A stretch of DNA of 5,005 bases from an uncultured Phascolarctobacterium sp. (GCA_900553055.1 USBV01000119.1:1-5005), one strand, 5' to 3'. Shown: positions 1-5,005, numbered from the stretch's first letter. Numbers and translations are program-made. Notes: generated from the letters alone by a model not told the origin.

Positions 1-238
1 TGCCGATGAATTGTGCCAGGCCAGTGTAGAACATAGCACCACCAACAACGAACATACCTGCGAACAGTACTACGGTAGAGTTGGACAGACCGGAGAATAC
101 TTGTTTAGCAGGAATCAAGCCGAGCAGGCCGCAAGCGATTGCGCCGCCCATAGCGGTAATTGCCAAAGGAATAAGTTCGGTTACGAAGAATAAAGCAACT
201 ACAGCCAAAAGAATAAGACATTTTACAGCTTTAGACAT
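1..238 (-). CDS. DASS/SLC13-family anion permease, N-terminal part (cut by window edge)
   Basis: This is the start of an inner-membrane sodium-coupled di/tricarboxylate or sulfate-type carrier of the DASS (SLC13) family. Seventy-nine codons are visible before the sequence leaves the window. The protein begins MSKAVKCLILLAVVALFFVT, a hydrophobic first helix, followed by a second segment rich in Gly and Ala and a third around VVLFAGMFVVGGAMF. The start is set by an AGGAGG ribosome site at 246-251, seven bases before the ATG. It matches the complete permease at 550-1824 in 77 of 79 residues (I14V and V27I differ) and in about 224 of 238 bases, with 12 of the 14 changes silent. The family signatures (SNT and TPPN) lie outside the window, so the assignment rests on the paralogue. 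The substrate cannot be read from the sequence; C4-dicarboxylate is a guess. Confidence 0.9.
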   Translation of the reverse strand, partial: MSKAVKCLILLAVVALFFVTELIPLAITAMGGAIACGLLGLIPAKQVFSGLSNSTVVLFAGMFVVGGAMFYTGLAQFIG

Positions 239-266
239 GAAAAGTCCTCCTTCTTCAAGAAGTAAA

Positions 267-285
267 ATCGTGGATATTTCACGAT
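267..285 (-). promoter_or_regulatory. Small hairpin in the leader just upstream of the ribosome site
   Basis: Arms ATCGTG and CACGAT form a perfect six-base stem with a seven-base loop. On the transcribed strand it is followed by TTTTACTT. It sits 16 bases before the ribosome site. An adjoining odd palindrome, CTTCTT-C-AAGAAG (250-262), overlaps the edge of that ribosome site. The U-run is short and the stem is weak, so this could be a poor attenuator, a translation-control element or chance. No matching hairpin occurs in the other permease's leader. Confidence 0.3.
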
Positions 286-318
286 GCCGCTAGTCTTTGT
301 CGACTTGTTTTTTTAATA

Positions 319-328
319 CTAAGTCCCC
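319..328 (-). promoter_or_regulatory. Leader element GGGGACTTAG (copy 1), shared with the paralogue
   Basis: The transcript would carry GGGGACUUAG here, starting its 3' end 81 bases before the start codon of the partial permease. The other permease leader carries AGGGACTTAG at almost the same distance (82 bases). Most of the intervening leader sequence differs between the two genes, so this conserved nonamer stands out. Its role is unknown: it could be an RNA structure element, a protein-binding site or a remnant of the duplication. Confidence 0.4.
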
Positions 329-369
329 AAATATTAAAAATATGCAGTTTTCAAAGAACAGCAGTACCT

Positions 370-387
370 TTGTGACTTGTACCACAA
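370..387. promoter_or_regulatory. Candidate Rex- or CRP-like operator overlapping the transcription start
   Basis: The 18 bases TTGTGACTTGTACCACAA have perfect outer arms TTGTG and CACAA. They match the pattern TTGTGA-N6-TCACAA at 11 of 12 fixed positions. That is the general pattern of the NADH-sensing repressor Rex, and its core, TGTGA-N6-TCACA, is also CRP-like. The site starts five bases downstream of the -10 box of the partial permease and covers the expected transcription start, a place where a bound protein would normally repress. No regulator for it is visible in the window, so the identification is by motif only. Confidence 0.35.
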
Positions 388-391
388 CCTT

Positions 392-420
392 ATTGTAGTA
401 TCAAAAGAGAATTTTGTCAA
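392..420 (-). promoter_or_regulatory. SigmaA-type promoter of the partial permease
   Basis: On the minus strand a perfect TTGACA (-35, at 415-420) is followed by a 17-base spacer and TACAAT (-10, at 392-397), one mismatch from consensus. Transcription would start near 385, leaving a leader of about 145 nt. The 16-base block TCACACTCTTGACAAA around the -35 is identical to that of the paralogue at 1998-2013, and the two promoters lie at almost the same distance from their start codons. Confidence 0.85.
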
Positions 421-480
421 GAGTGTGACAATGCTAAATTTTCTGTGAATTATTACTAAAAAGTATTCGATACTAAATAA

Positions 481-513
481 GAAAACCTCAAGATGAAAAA
501 TCATCTTGAGGTT
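481..513 (-). terminator. Intrinsic terminator of the complete permease gene
   Basis: A perfect 13-base inverted repeat (arms AACCTCAAGATGA at 484-496 and TCATCTTGAGGTT at 501-513) encloses a four-base loop. On the minus strand it runs into TTTTCTTATTT, a good U-rich tail. It lies about 37 bases beyond the permease stop codon and about 60 bases before the -35 box of the next permease. It should therefore separate the two genes into distinct transcripts. The plus-strand tail is poor, so it acts mainly in the minus direction. Confidence 0.9.
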
Positions 514-549
514 AAGTTCTTAGGGACTAGATTTTCACGCCGTCAAAAA

Positions 550-1824
550 TTATTTGCCGGGGAAGAAGGGCCATACCATGGGGATTACAACCAAGGAAAC
601 GATGAAGCAAACGATGATCAAGCCAGTGCCTGCTTTTACATAGTCCATGAATTTGTAGTTGCCAGGGCCCAGTACCAGGGTGTTCGGAGGAGTACCAACG
701 GGAGATGCAAATGCGCAGGAAGCTGCAACTGCAATAGCCATCAGAACTGCCTTCGGGTCAGCGCCCAGGTTTTGAGAAATAGCGATACCGATCGGGCACA
801 GCAGAGCTGCGGATGCAGTGTTGGACATGAATTGAGTCAGACCGCAGGACAGAATGAACAGAACTGCAGTTACAATCATCGGGGAGGGAGAACCGCCCAT
901 CAGGCCAACAGTCCAGTCAGCAATCATCTTGCCAGCGCCGGTTACGTCCATAGCTTTGGATACAGGCATCATACCTGCGAACAGGAAGATGGTTACCCAG
1001 TCGATGGAGGCATAAGCTTGTTTTTCAGTCAAGCAGCCGGTCAGTACGCAAATCAGAGCGCCTACTACAGCAGCCATTTCCAGAGTGATGCCTTTAATGC
1101 CAAGGCCCATTACCAGAACTACTGCGATCAGGATAGCGCCGGAGATCATCATCTTAGTGTTGTTGGTATCGTTAGCTTCGATTTCTTGCTCGATTTCTTG
1201 GTCAGCATCCAGTTGAGCTGCGGGCAGCAAATACTTGCCTACGAACATCATGTACAGCATACCAGCTACGGAGATAGGAATACCGATGAATGCGAATTCG
1301 AAGAAGCCAAAGGAAGGCAGACCTACGTTGCTCAGAGCGCCAGCAGCGATGATGTTAGGAGGAGTACCAACCATGGTGATGATGCCGCCCCAACCGCAAG
1401 CGAATGCCAAAGGCATCAATTGACGGGAAGCAGGAATCTTAGCAGATGCGCAGATGCCCAGAGCTACCGGCAGCAAGCAAGCTGCAGTACCAGTGTTGGA
1501 CAGGAATGCGGACAGAACGGTACCAACGGTCATCAGACCGAACATCAGGGAGTTTTCGCCGGTACCAACAGCGCTAACTACCTTGTTGCCGATGAATTGT
1601 GCCAGGCCAGTGTAGAACATAGCACCACCAACAACGAACATGCCTGCGAACAGTACTACGGTGGAGTTAGAAAGGCCAGAGAATACTTGTTTTGCAGGAA
1701 TCAAGCCGAGCAAGCCGCAAGCGATTGCGCCGCCCATAGCGGTAACTGCCAGAGGAATAAGTTCGGTTACAAAGAATAAAGCAATTACAGCCAAAAGGAT
1801 GAGACATTTTACAGCTTTAGACAT
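550..1824 (-). CDS. DASS/SLC13-family sodium/anion (probably dicarboxylate) permease
   Basis: This 424-residue inner-membrane carrier belongs to the DASS (SLC13) family of the ion transporter superfamily, which imports dicarboxylates, citrate or sulfate with sodium ions. The two inverted halves each keep the signatures that bind sodium and substrate: SNT at residues 109-111 with VGTPPN at 152-157, and SNT at 334-336 with VGTPPN at 376-381. About ten hydrophobic segments flank an acidic central loop (about 202-223, rich in Asp, Glu and Asn). Many family members are 450-520 residues, so this is a compact one. The start is fixed by GGAGG (1832-1836) seven bases before the ATG. The gene has its own promoter and terminator, with a near-identical copy transcribed after it. 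Codon 16 is the last TTA, and no TTA, CTA or TCA codon occurs beyond it, a strong codon bias that suggests high expression. The substrate is not determinable here; succinate or another C4-dicarboxylate is a reasonable guess. Confidence 0.93.
   Translation of the reverse strand: MSKAVKCLILLAVIALFFVTELIPLAVTAMGGAIACGLLGLIPAKQVFSGLSNSTVVLFAGMFVVGGAMFYTGLAQFIGNKVVSAVGTGENSLMFGLMTVGTVLSAFLSNTGTAACLLPVALGICASAKIPASRQLMPLAFACGWGGIITMVGTPPNIIAAGALSNVGLPSFGFFEFAFIGIPISVAGMLYMMFVGKYLLPAAQLDADQEIEQEIEANDTNNTKMMISGAILIAVVLVMGLGIKGITLEMAAVVGALICVLTGCLTEKQAYASIDWVTIFLFAGMMPVSKAMDVTGAGKMIADWTVGLMGGSPSPMIVTAVLFILSCGLTQFMSNTASAALLCPIGIAISQNLGADPKAVLMAIAVAASCAFASPVGTPPNTLVLGPGNYKFMDYVKAGTGLIIVCFIVSLVVIPMVWPFFPGK
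1587..1824 (-). repeat. Segment duplicated at 1-238 (paralogous gene starts)
   Basis: The first 238 bases of this gene match positions 1-238 at about 94%, with no gaps and 14 substitutions. The 55 bases furthest from the start codon are identical. Similarity falls abruptly just outside the start codon and ribosome site, returning only in short blocks near the promoter. This is a direct tandem duplication of a gene, not a mobile element. The true repeat probably extends left beyond the window. Confidence 0.9.
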
Positions 1825-1905
1825 GAAAAATCCTCCAATTTAAAATTTTTAATGTGCACACGGGGCCATATAAAGAAGAATTCTTATGCTCAAGGTACCT
1901 TTTTG

Positions 1906-1915
1906 CTAAGTCCCT
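1906..1915 (-). promoter_or_regulatory. Leader element AGGGACTTAG (copy 2)
   Basis: This is the counterpart of the GGGGACTTAG element in the other permease leader, 82 bases before the start codon against 81. On the transcript it is followed by an A-rich run in both genes. A near-complement, CUAGUCCC, is present in this gene's own 3' untranslated region (523-530), which would permit end-to-end pairing with one bulge. Function unknown. Confidence 0.4.
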
Positions 1916-1976
1916 ACAGCTACAAAGGATGCTTGGCATAAGCATTATTATTTATACAGCTAAAACCGTTAACTAT

Positions 1977-2005
1977 ATTTTAGCTAACAAAGTCAACTTT
2001 GTCAA
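1977..2005 (-). promoter_or_regulatory. SigmaA-type promoter of the complete permease
   Basis: On the minus strand TTGACA (2000-2005) is followed by a 17-base spacer and TAAAAT (1977-1982), one mismatch from TATAAT. Transcription would begin near 1970, giving a leader of about 145 nt, the same as for the paralogue. An imperfect inverted repeat, GTTAACTA (1968-1975) with TAGCTAAC (1981-1988), straddles the -10 box and could be an operator. Confidence 0.8.
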
Positions 2006-2034
2006 GAGTGTGAACTCTGTAAATTGACATAAAA

Positions 2035-2050
2035 TGTGACTAAGGTCGCA
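2035..2050. promoter_or_regulatory. Candidate CRP/FNR-family site upstream of the permease promoter
   Basis: TGTGA-CTAAGG-TCGCA matches the CRP-type pattern TGTGA-N6-TCACA with one mismatch. Its centre is about 70 bases upstream of the predicted permease start, a distance at which CRP-family activators commonly act. It could be chance in AT-rich DNA, and no CRP-family gene is in the window. Confidence 0.3.
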
Positions 2051-2140
2051 CAATATCAGCAAGAACGCAAATATTACAAATATATAGAAGGTTAAATCAA
2101 GCTATCAGCATTAACTTGAGGCTGTATTTAGCTATTGAAG

Positions 2141-2161
2141 TTAGCTGCACGCTGCAGTTAA
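2141..2161. promoter_or_regulatory. Imperfect 21-base palindrome, candidate TetR-family operator
   Basis: The arms TTA-n-CTGCA and TGCAG-n-TAA are perfect complements around a three-base centre, giving 16 of 21 symmetric positions. It lies between the divergent permease and regulator promoters, where a TetR-family protein often binds to control itself and its neighbour. It is about 90 bases upstream of the regulator's -10 box and about 140 from the permease -35, so direct promoter blocking is not obvious. Confidence 0.35.
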
Positions 2162-2229
2162 TTGTTATTTTATAAAATGCTTAGATGAGTATGATTTTTG
2201 TGGGTTATAATTTTGAAACTAAAAAAAGC

Positions 2230-2258
2230 AGACAAAGAAAATTTTGCTATGATATAAT
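2230..2258 (+). promoter_or_regulatory. Extended -10 promoter of the TetR-family gene
   Basis: A consensus TATAAT (2253-2258) is preceded by TG-n (2250-2252), forming an extended -10. The -35 position (2230-2235, AGACAA) is poor, which an extended -10 can offset. The transcript would start near 2265, about 30 bases before the ATG. A loose palindrome with TGTT and AACA ends (2258-2274) lies directly over the start and could serve autoregulation. Confidence 0.75.
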
Positions 2259-2295
2259 GTTAATAAGTTAAACACCCTAGGAGAGGTGGATTTGT

Positions 2296-2910
2296 ATGCA
2301 TAAAGGATTGAGTCGGGAAAAGATTGTGCTGGCTGCTATCGAGGTGCTGCAAAAAAATGGCTTTGCAAGCTTTTCTTTGAGGGCTTTAGCGGAGAGCTTG
2401 AACGTGAAGGCTGCTTCGCTCTATAAGCATTTCAAAAGCATGGATGAGCTGACGGTGGCGGTAGCCCTTAAGGTGTATGAAGAATTTGATGTGCTGCGCG
2501 AGGAAGCGGTTGCCCAGGCTAAGACGCGTCAGGAGGCTATGCTGGCTTTGGCGATGGCTTATAAGGAGTTCGCTTATGCCCATCCCAGCTTCTATCATTT
2601 GCTATTGGTGTTGCCTAAAATGGATAAGCAGGAGCTGGAGCTGGTGACGGCCAGAATATATGCCCCCATAATTGAAGCTATTAATATGTATAAGCTTGAT
2701 GATGAGGCTAAGGCCCATTGGACCCATATTTACATGGCAACAGTGGTGGGCTTCATGGTGGGCAAGGGCTCGGGCTTGTCCAGCTGTTCTCATGTGAATA
2801 CAACGATGAGCTTTCGTTTAGCGATTCGCAATATCATCTCCGCATTAGAGAGCTTGGAGCGCGAGCAATTGGCGCGAGCTAGTTATTTACAGGAGGATAA
2901 TGCTAATTAA
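2296..2910 (+). CDS. TetR/AcrR-family transcriptional regulator
   Basis: This 204-residue DNA-binding protein has the usual TetR-family length and layout. Residues 6-54 form the N-terminal domain, with the helix-turn-helix at about 27-46 (FSLRALAESLNVKAASLYKHF), including the characteristic LYKHF end of the recognition helix. The rest is an all-helical ligand and dimer domain. Its pattern of HPSFYHLLL (96-104) and HWTHIYMATVVGFMVGKG (141-158) resembles the WHG-type C-terminal domain of some TetR proteins. The start is supported by GAGGTG (2283-2288) seven bases before the ATG. It is divergent from the permease genes, so it may control them, itself, or both. The ligand is unknown. A terminator follows about 105 bases after the stop, so it is probably a single-gene transcript. 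Confidence 0.92.
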   Translation: MHKGLSREKIVLAAIEVLQKNGFASFSLRALAESLNVKAASLYKHFKSMDELTVAVALKVYEEFDVLREEAVAQAKTRQEAMLALAMAYKEFAYAHPSFYHLLLVLPKMDKQELELVTARIYAPIIEAINMYKLDDEAKAHWTHIYMATVVGFMVGKGSGLSSCSHVNTTMSFRLAIRNIISALESLEREQLARASYLQEDNAN

Positions 2911-3015
2911 ATAGGCAGCTCCGCTTGGAGTATTTTACAGAACGTTTGTTTCGGTATATTCACGCTACTAATAAAAATTCAGCATATTTGTTTTTATGCA
3001 ATGCACATGTTGCTT

Positions 3016-3050
3016 AAGAGGGTGTCGGCCTAAAGCTGGCACCCTTTTGT
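3016..3050 (+). terminator. Intrinsic terminator after the TetR-family gene
   Basis: A ten-base stem (GGGTGTCGGC at 3020-3029 with GCTGGCACCC at 3035-3044, including two G-U pairs) closes a five-base loop. TTTTGT follows directly. The upstream AAGA can pair with the U-run, so it may also work in reverse. It isolates the regulator from the flavoprotein gene downstream. Confidence 0.85.
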
Positions 3051-3068
3051 CATCTTTGTAATTAATAT

Positions 3069-3115
3069 TTTGCTAGCAGGTAAAAGCTTTTATTGTGTCG
3101 AAATATACTAGCAAA
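3069..3115. promoter_or_regulatory. Inverted repeat TTTGCTAG / CTAGCAAA upstream of the flavoprotein gene
   Basis: Two perfect eight-base arms (3069-3076 and 3108-3115) are separated by 31 bases, with centres 39 bases apart. The right arm is embedded in a direct repeat ATACTAG (3105-3111 and 3115-3121) spaced exactly ten bases, one helical turn. A TATACT sequence (3104-3109) is a possible -10 box, but no good -35 box accompanies it. The spacing would suit a regulator binding two sites on one face of the DNA. No known operator is recognised. Confidence 0.35.
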
Positions 3116-3175
3116 TACTAGTGAAAACTGGTGATTTCAGGGAATTGAGCTAAAAATGGCAGAAAGGAGTTAGAA

Positions 3176-4864
3176 ATGGGTAAGAAAGTGGTAATTATTG
3201 GTGGCGTAGCAACGGGCATGAAAACTGCTGCGCGCTTGCGTCGTCGTGACAAGGATGCGGAGATTATTGTTTTAGAGCGTGGGCCGGAGCTGAGCTATGG
3301 CGCCTGCGGCTTCCCTTATTATATAGGTGGCGAGGTGAAGAGCTTTAATAGCTTTGATCACACGCCTCAGGGAGCAAAGCGTGATAGCGAATATTTTCGC
3401 ACTGTGAAGGGCATCGATGCACGCATTGGCTGCAATGTAACTGCTATCGATAGGCCTGCCAAAAAGGTGACCTATGTGGAAAATGGCGAGGTCAAGGAGT
3501 TAGCCTACGATGTGCTTGTTTTGGGCACTGGCTCAACCCCAGTACGCTTGCCCTTGGAAAATGCTGACGCAAAGGGTATTCACAGCTTTTGGTTCCCCTG
3601 GGATGTGCACGCCGTGGAAGCAGAAATCAAGGAGCGCAATGTGACCGATGTTGTCATTATTGGCGCTGGCTTTATTGGCATGGAGCTGGCCGAGGCCTTT
3701 GTCCATCGTGGTTTAAAGACTAGCATTGTGGAAATGCAGGATCGTCTGCTGCCCCAGATGCTGGACAAGGAAATGGCAGATTTATTGAAGAAGAATATCG
3801 CTAAGGAGCCCTTGAATCTATATCTGGAAGAGAAAACGCTGGCCTTTGAAGCAGAAGCTGGTTGGGTTACTGGCGTGAGGACTGATAAGCGCACCATTCC
3901 TGCTCAGCTAGTTATCGTGGCAGTGGGCGTACGCCCCAATGTGGATCTGGCCAAGGCTGCTGGGCTGGAAATCGGTCCTACGGGCTGCATTGTGGTGAAT
4001 GAATATCTGCAAACCAGCGACCCTGCGATTTACGCTGGTGGCGACTGCGCTGAAAATACCCATCGGGTGAGTGGCGCGAAAATCTTTACGCCCATGGGCT
4101 CCACAGCTAACAAGCATGGTCGCGTAATTGCCGATAATATTTGTGGCGATGGCATTAAGTATCCCGGCGTTCTGGGCACGGGCGTATGCCGCATCTTTGG
4201 TGAGAGCGCTGGTGCAACCGGTCTCAACGAGCGCAGTGCAGCTGCGGCTGGCTTAAAGTTTAAGAGCGTAGTAGCGCCGGGCTTTGACCGCTTGGGCTAC
4301 ATGCCGGGAGCAGGGCGCATTGTGGTGAAGCTGCTGGCAGAAGAGGGAACGGAGCGCGTGCTGGGACTGCAGGCAGTGGGCGCGAATGTGGATAAACGCA
4401 TTGATACCATGGTAGCTGCGCTGAGCTTTGGTGCAACTTTAGAGGATTTGTCTAATCTAGATATTGCTTATGCACCGCCCTTTAACGGCCCCATTGATAA
4501 TTTAGCGACGGCTGCGAACGTGCTGCACAATAAGATGACGGGGCAAATGCAGGGTATTAATCCCAAGGATTTTGAAGCGATGCGCGCTAAAGGCGACTAT
4601 CTCTTTGTGGATGTGCGTACACCTAAGGAAGTAGCTACCAATCGTATTGCTGGCGTGCCTAATCGCGTAAATGTGCCTTTAAATCAGGTGCGTGAGTGCA
4701 AGCTGGCATGCGACGAGGATAAGCTGCTCATCACGGCCTGTCAGATTGACTTGCGCGGCTACGAGGCGGAGGTTATGCTGCGGGCGAAGGGCTATACTAA
4801 CGTGAAGAGTCTGGAAGGCGGTATGAGTGGATGGCCTTATGCTACGGAAAGTGATAGAAAGTAA
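3176..4864 (+). CDS. CoA-disulfide / NADH-dependent persulfide reductase with C-terminal rhodanese domain
   Basis: This 562-residue cytoplasmic flavoprotein matches the fused CoADR-rhodanese type, which reduces CoA disulfide, CoA persulfide or polysulfide with NAD(P)H. Residues 5-35 form the FAD fold (VVIIGGVATGMKTAARLRRR). SYGACGFPYY (40-49) carries the single redox cysteine, Cys44, that marks the CoADR/Npsr group. VVIIGAGFIGMELAEAF (159-175) is the NAD(P)H fold, and IYAGGDCAE (285-293) the second FAD motif. The dimer domain follows, with YMPGAG (375-380) and AYAPPF (431-436). Where many relatives have YAPPY, this has Phe436. The rhodanese domain spans about 465-557, with VDVR at 478-481 and probable catalytic Cys522 in the loop CQIDLRG. 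The usual glycine of that loop (CQxGxRG) is Asp525 here. AAAGGAG (3163-3169), six bases before the ATG, fixes the start. The likely role is sulfane-sulfur or thiol redox balance; a link to the permeases is not shown. Confidence 0.92.
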   Translation: MGKKVVIIGGVATGMKTAARLRRRDKDAEIIVLERGPELSYGACGFPYYIGGEVKSFNSFDHTPQGAKRDSEYFRTVKGIDARIGCNVTAIDRPAKKVTYVENGEVKELAYDVLVLGTGSTPVRLPLENADAKGIHSFWFPWDVHAVEAEIKERNVTDVVIIGAGFIGMELAEAFVHRGLKTSIVEMQDRLLPQMLDKEMADLLKKNIAKEPLNLYLEEKTLAFEAEAGWVTGVRTDKRTIPAQLVIVAVGVRPNVDLAKAAGLEIGPTGCIVVNEYLQTSDPAIYAGGDCAENTHRVSGAKIFTPMGSTANKHGRVIADNICGDGIKYPGVLGTGVCRIFGESAGATGLNERSAAAAGLKFKSVVAPGFDRLGYMPGAGRIVVKLLAEEGTERVLGLQAVGANVDKRIDTMVAALSFGATLEDLSNLDIAYAPPFNGPIDNLATAANVLHNKMTGQMQGINPKDFEAMRAKGDYLFVDVRTPKEVATNRIAGVPNRVNVPLNQVRECKLACDEDKLLITACQIDLRGYEAEVMLRAKGYTNVKSLEGGMSGWPYATESDRK

Positions 4865-5005
4865 GTTGTGTAGTGTAAATGGATAATTAGCAATCAGCCG
4901 CTCACGGTGACTTCTTATGCGCTCATTTCGTGGGGAACAATAAGAACTCTGCGGGGTGCTATTTGGACGAAGAAATATTTACTGCAAGCAACCCTTGAGT
5001 TCATT
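4865..5005. other. Right-end intergenic stretch without a recognised feature
   Basis: These 141 bases hold no supportable gene and no clear terminator for the flavoprotein. A seven-base inverted repeat, TTCTTAT (4912-4918) with ATAAGAA (4940-4946), has a 21-base loop and no U-run. Short open frames run to the window edge on both strands without a ribosome site or a recognisable product. Confidence 0.6.

Larger units (their letters stand above)
239..549 (-). other. Intergenic region between the two permease genes
   Basis: This 311-base AT-rich stretch holds no gene on either strand that I can support. Reading in the direction of transcription (right to left), it contains the short 3' untranslated region of the complete permease, that gene's intrinsic terminator, a 13-base palindrome (462-474, arms AGTAT/ATACT), a strong sigmaA-like promoter, and a leader of roughly 145 nt for the partial permease. 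The leader carries a GGGGACTTAG element, a small hairpin and the ribosome site. Each of these is described separately. Confidence 0.8.
1825..2295. other. Divergent intergenic region between permease and TetR-family gene
   Basis: This 471-base AT-rich stretch has no supportable gene. From the left it holds the permease leader (about 1825-1970) with several short palindromes: AAGAATTCTT (1877-1886), AAGGTACCTT (1892-1901) and the hairpin ATGCTT-GGCAT-AAGCAT (1929-1945). After these come the permease promoter, a CRP-like half-site pair, an AT-rich spacer with a repeated CAAATAT (2068 and 2077), an imperfect 21-base palindrome (2141-2161), and the TetR-family gene's promoter and ribosome site. 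TTAGCT recurs at 1980, 2128 and 2141. Confidence 0.75.

Noticed and set aside
493..1779. Long plus-strand open frame of 428 codons opposite the permease
   Set aside because: It is the in-register antisense of a clear DASS carrier. Its start lies inside the terminator stem, it has no ribosome site, and its product is rich in Cys, His, Gln and Asn with no recognisable domain.
1..1824. Duplication as part of an insertion sequence or other mobile element
   Set aside because: The repeated segment is carrier coding sequence with no terminal inverted repeats, target duplications or transposase, so tandem gene duplication explains it.
2911..3015. Weak hairpins after the TetR-family stop (CTCC-GCTT-GGAG, and GCATA/TATGC at 2982-2999)
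   Set aside because: Stems of four to five bases, too weak to call terminators; the strong terminator at 3016-3050 serves this role.
3580..3897. Minus-strand open frame of 105 codons within the flavoprotein gene
   Set aside because: It is fully contained in a well-supported gene and has no ribosome site or recognisable product.
4871..5005. Plus-strand open frame reaching the right edge
   Set aside because: About 44 codons with no ATG or ribosome site (only a GTG at 4907) and no recognisable protein. A minus-strand frame over the same bases is equally weak.
1..5005. CRISPR array, tRNA, rRNA or known riboswitch
   Set aside because: No regularly spaced repeats, cloverleaf-like or conserved rRNA sequence, and no riboswitch core that I recognise on either strand.

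Overview
This window looks like chromosomal DNA of an anaerobic, low-to-mid GC Firmicutes-type bacterium. Strong AGGAGG-type ribosome binding sites, sigmaA-like promoters and the gene content support that. The tandem dicarboxylate-type (DASS/SLC13) carriers would suit a Negativicutes relative such as the succinate-using Acidaminococcaceae (for example Phascolarctobacterium). That placement is a guess from content and style, not shown by any marker gene.

Layout. Positions 1-238 (minus strand) hold the first 79 codons of a DASS/SLC13 anion permease that runs off the left edge. Positions 239-549 hold its leader, a textbook sigmaA promoter, and the intrinsic terminator of the next gene. Positions 550-1824 (minus) hold a complete second DASS/SLC13 permease of 424 residues. 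It is a near-identical paralogue of the first: 77 of 79 visible residues match. Positions 1825-2295 are a long AT-rich divergent intergenic region with the second permease's leader and promoter, and the promoter of a TetR-family regulator (2296-2910, plus). An intrinsic terminator lies at 3016-3050. Positions 3176-4864 (plus) encode a 562-residue CoA-disulfide/persulfide reductase with a C-terminal rhodanese domain. The last 141 bases hold no recognisable gene.

How the parts may work together. Each permease has its own promoter and the upstream one has a strong terminator, so they are tandem paralogues rather than one simple operon. Their promoters and leaders share position and a few short motifs although most of the leader sequence has diverged. 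The TetR regulator is divergent from the permease pair and could control it. The flavoprotein is separated from the regulator by a terminator and has its own strong ribosome binding site, so it is probably an independent thiol/persulfide redox gene.

I do not see a wholly new system. The points most worth a second look are the duplicated carrier with its position-conserved, roughly 145-nt leader, the redox- or CRP-like palindromes at the two carrier promoters, and the altered rhodanese active-site loop of the reductase.
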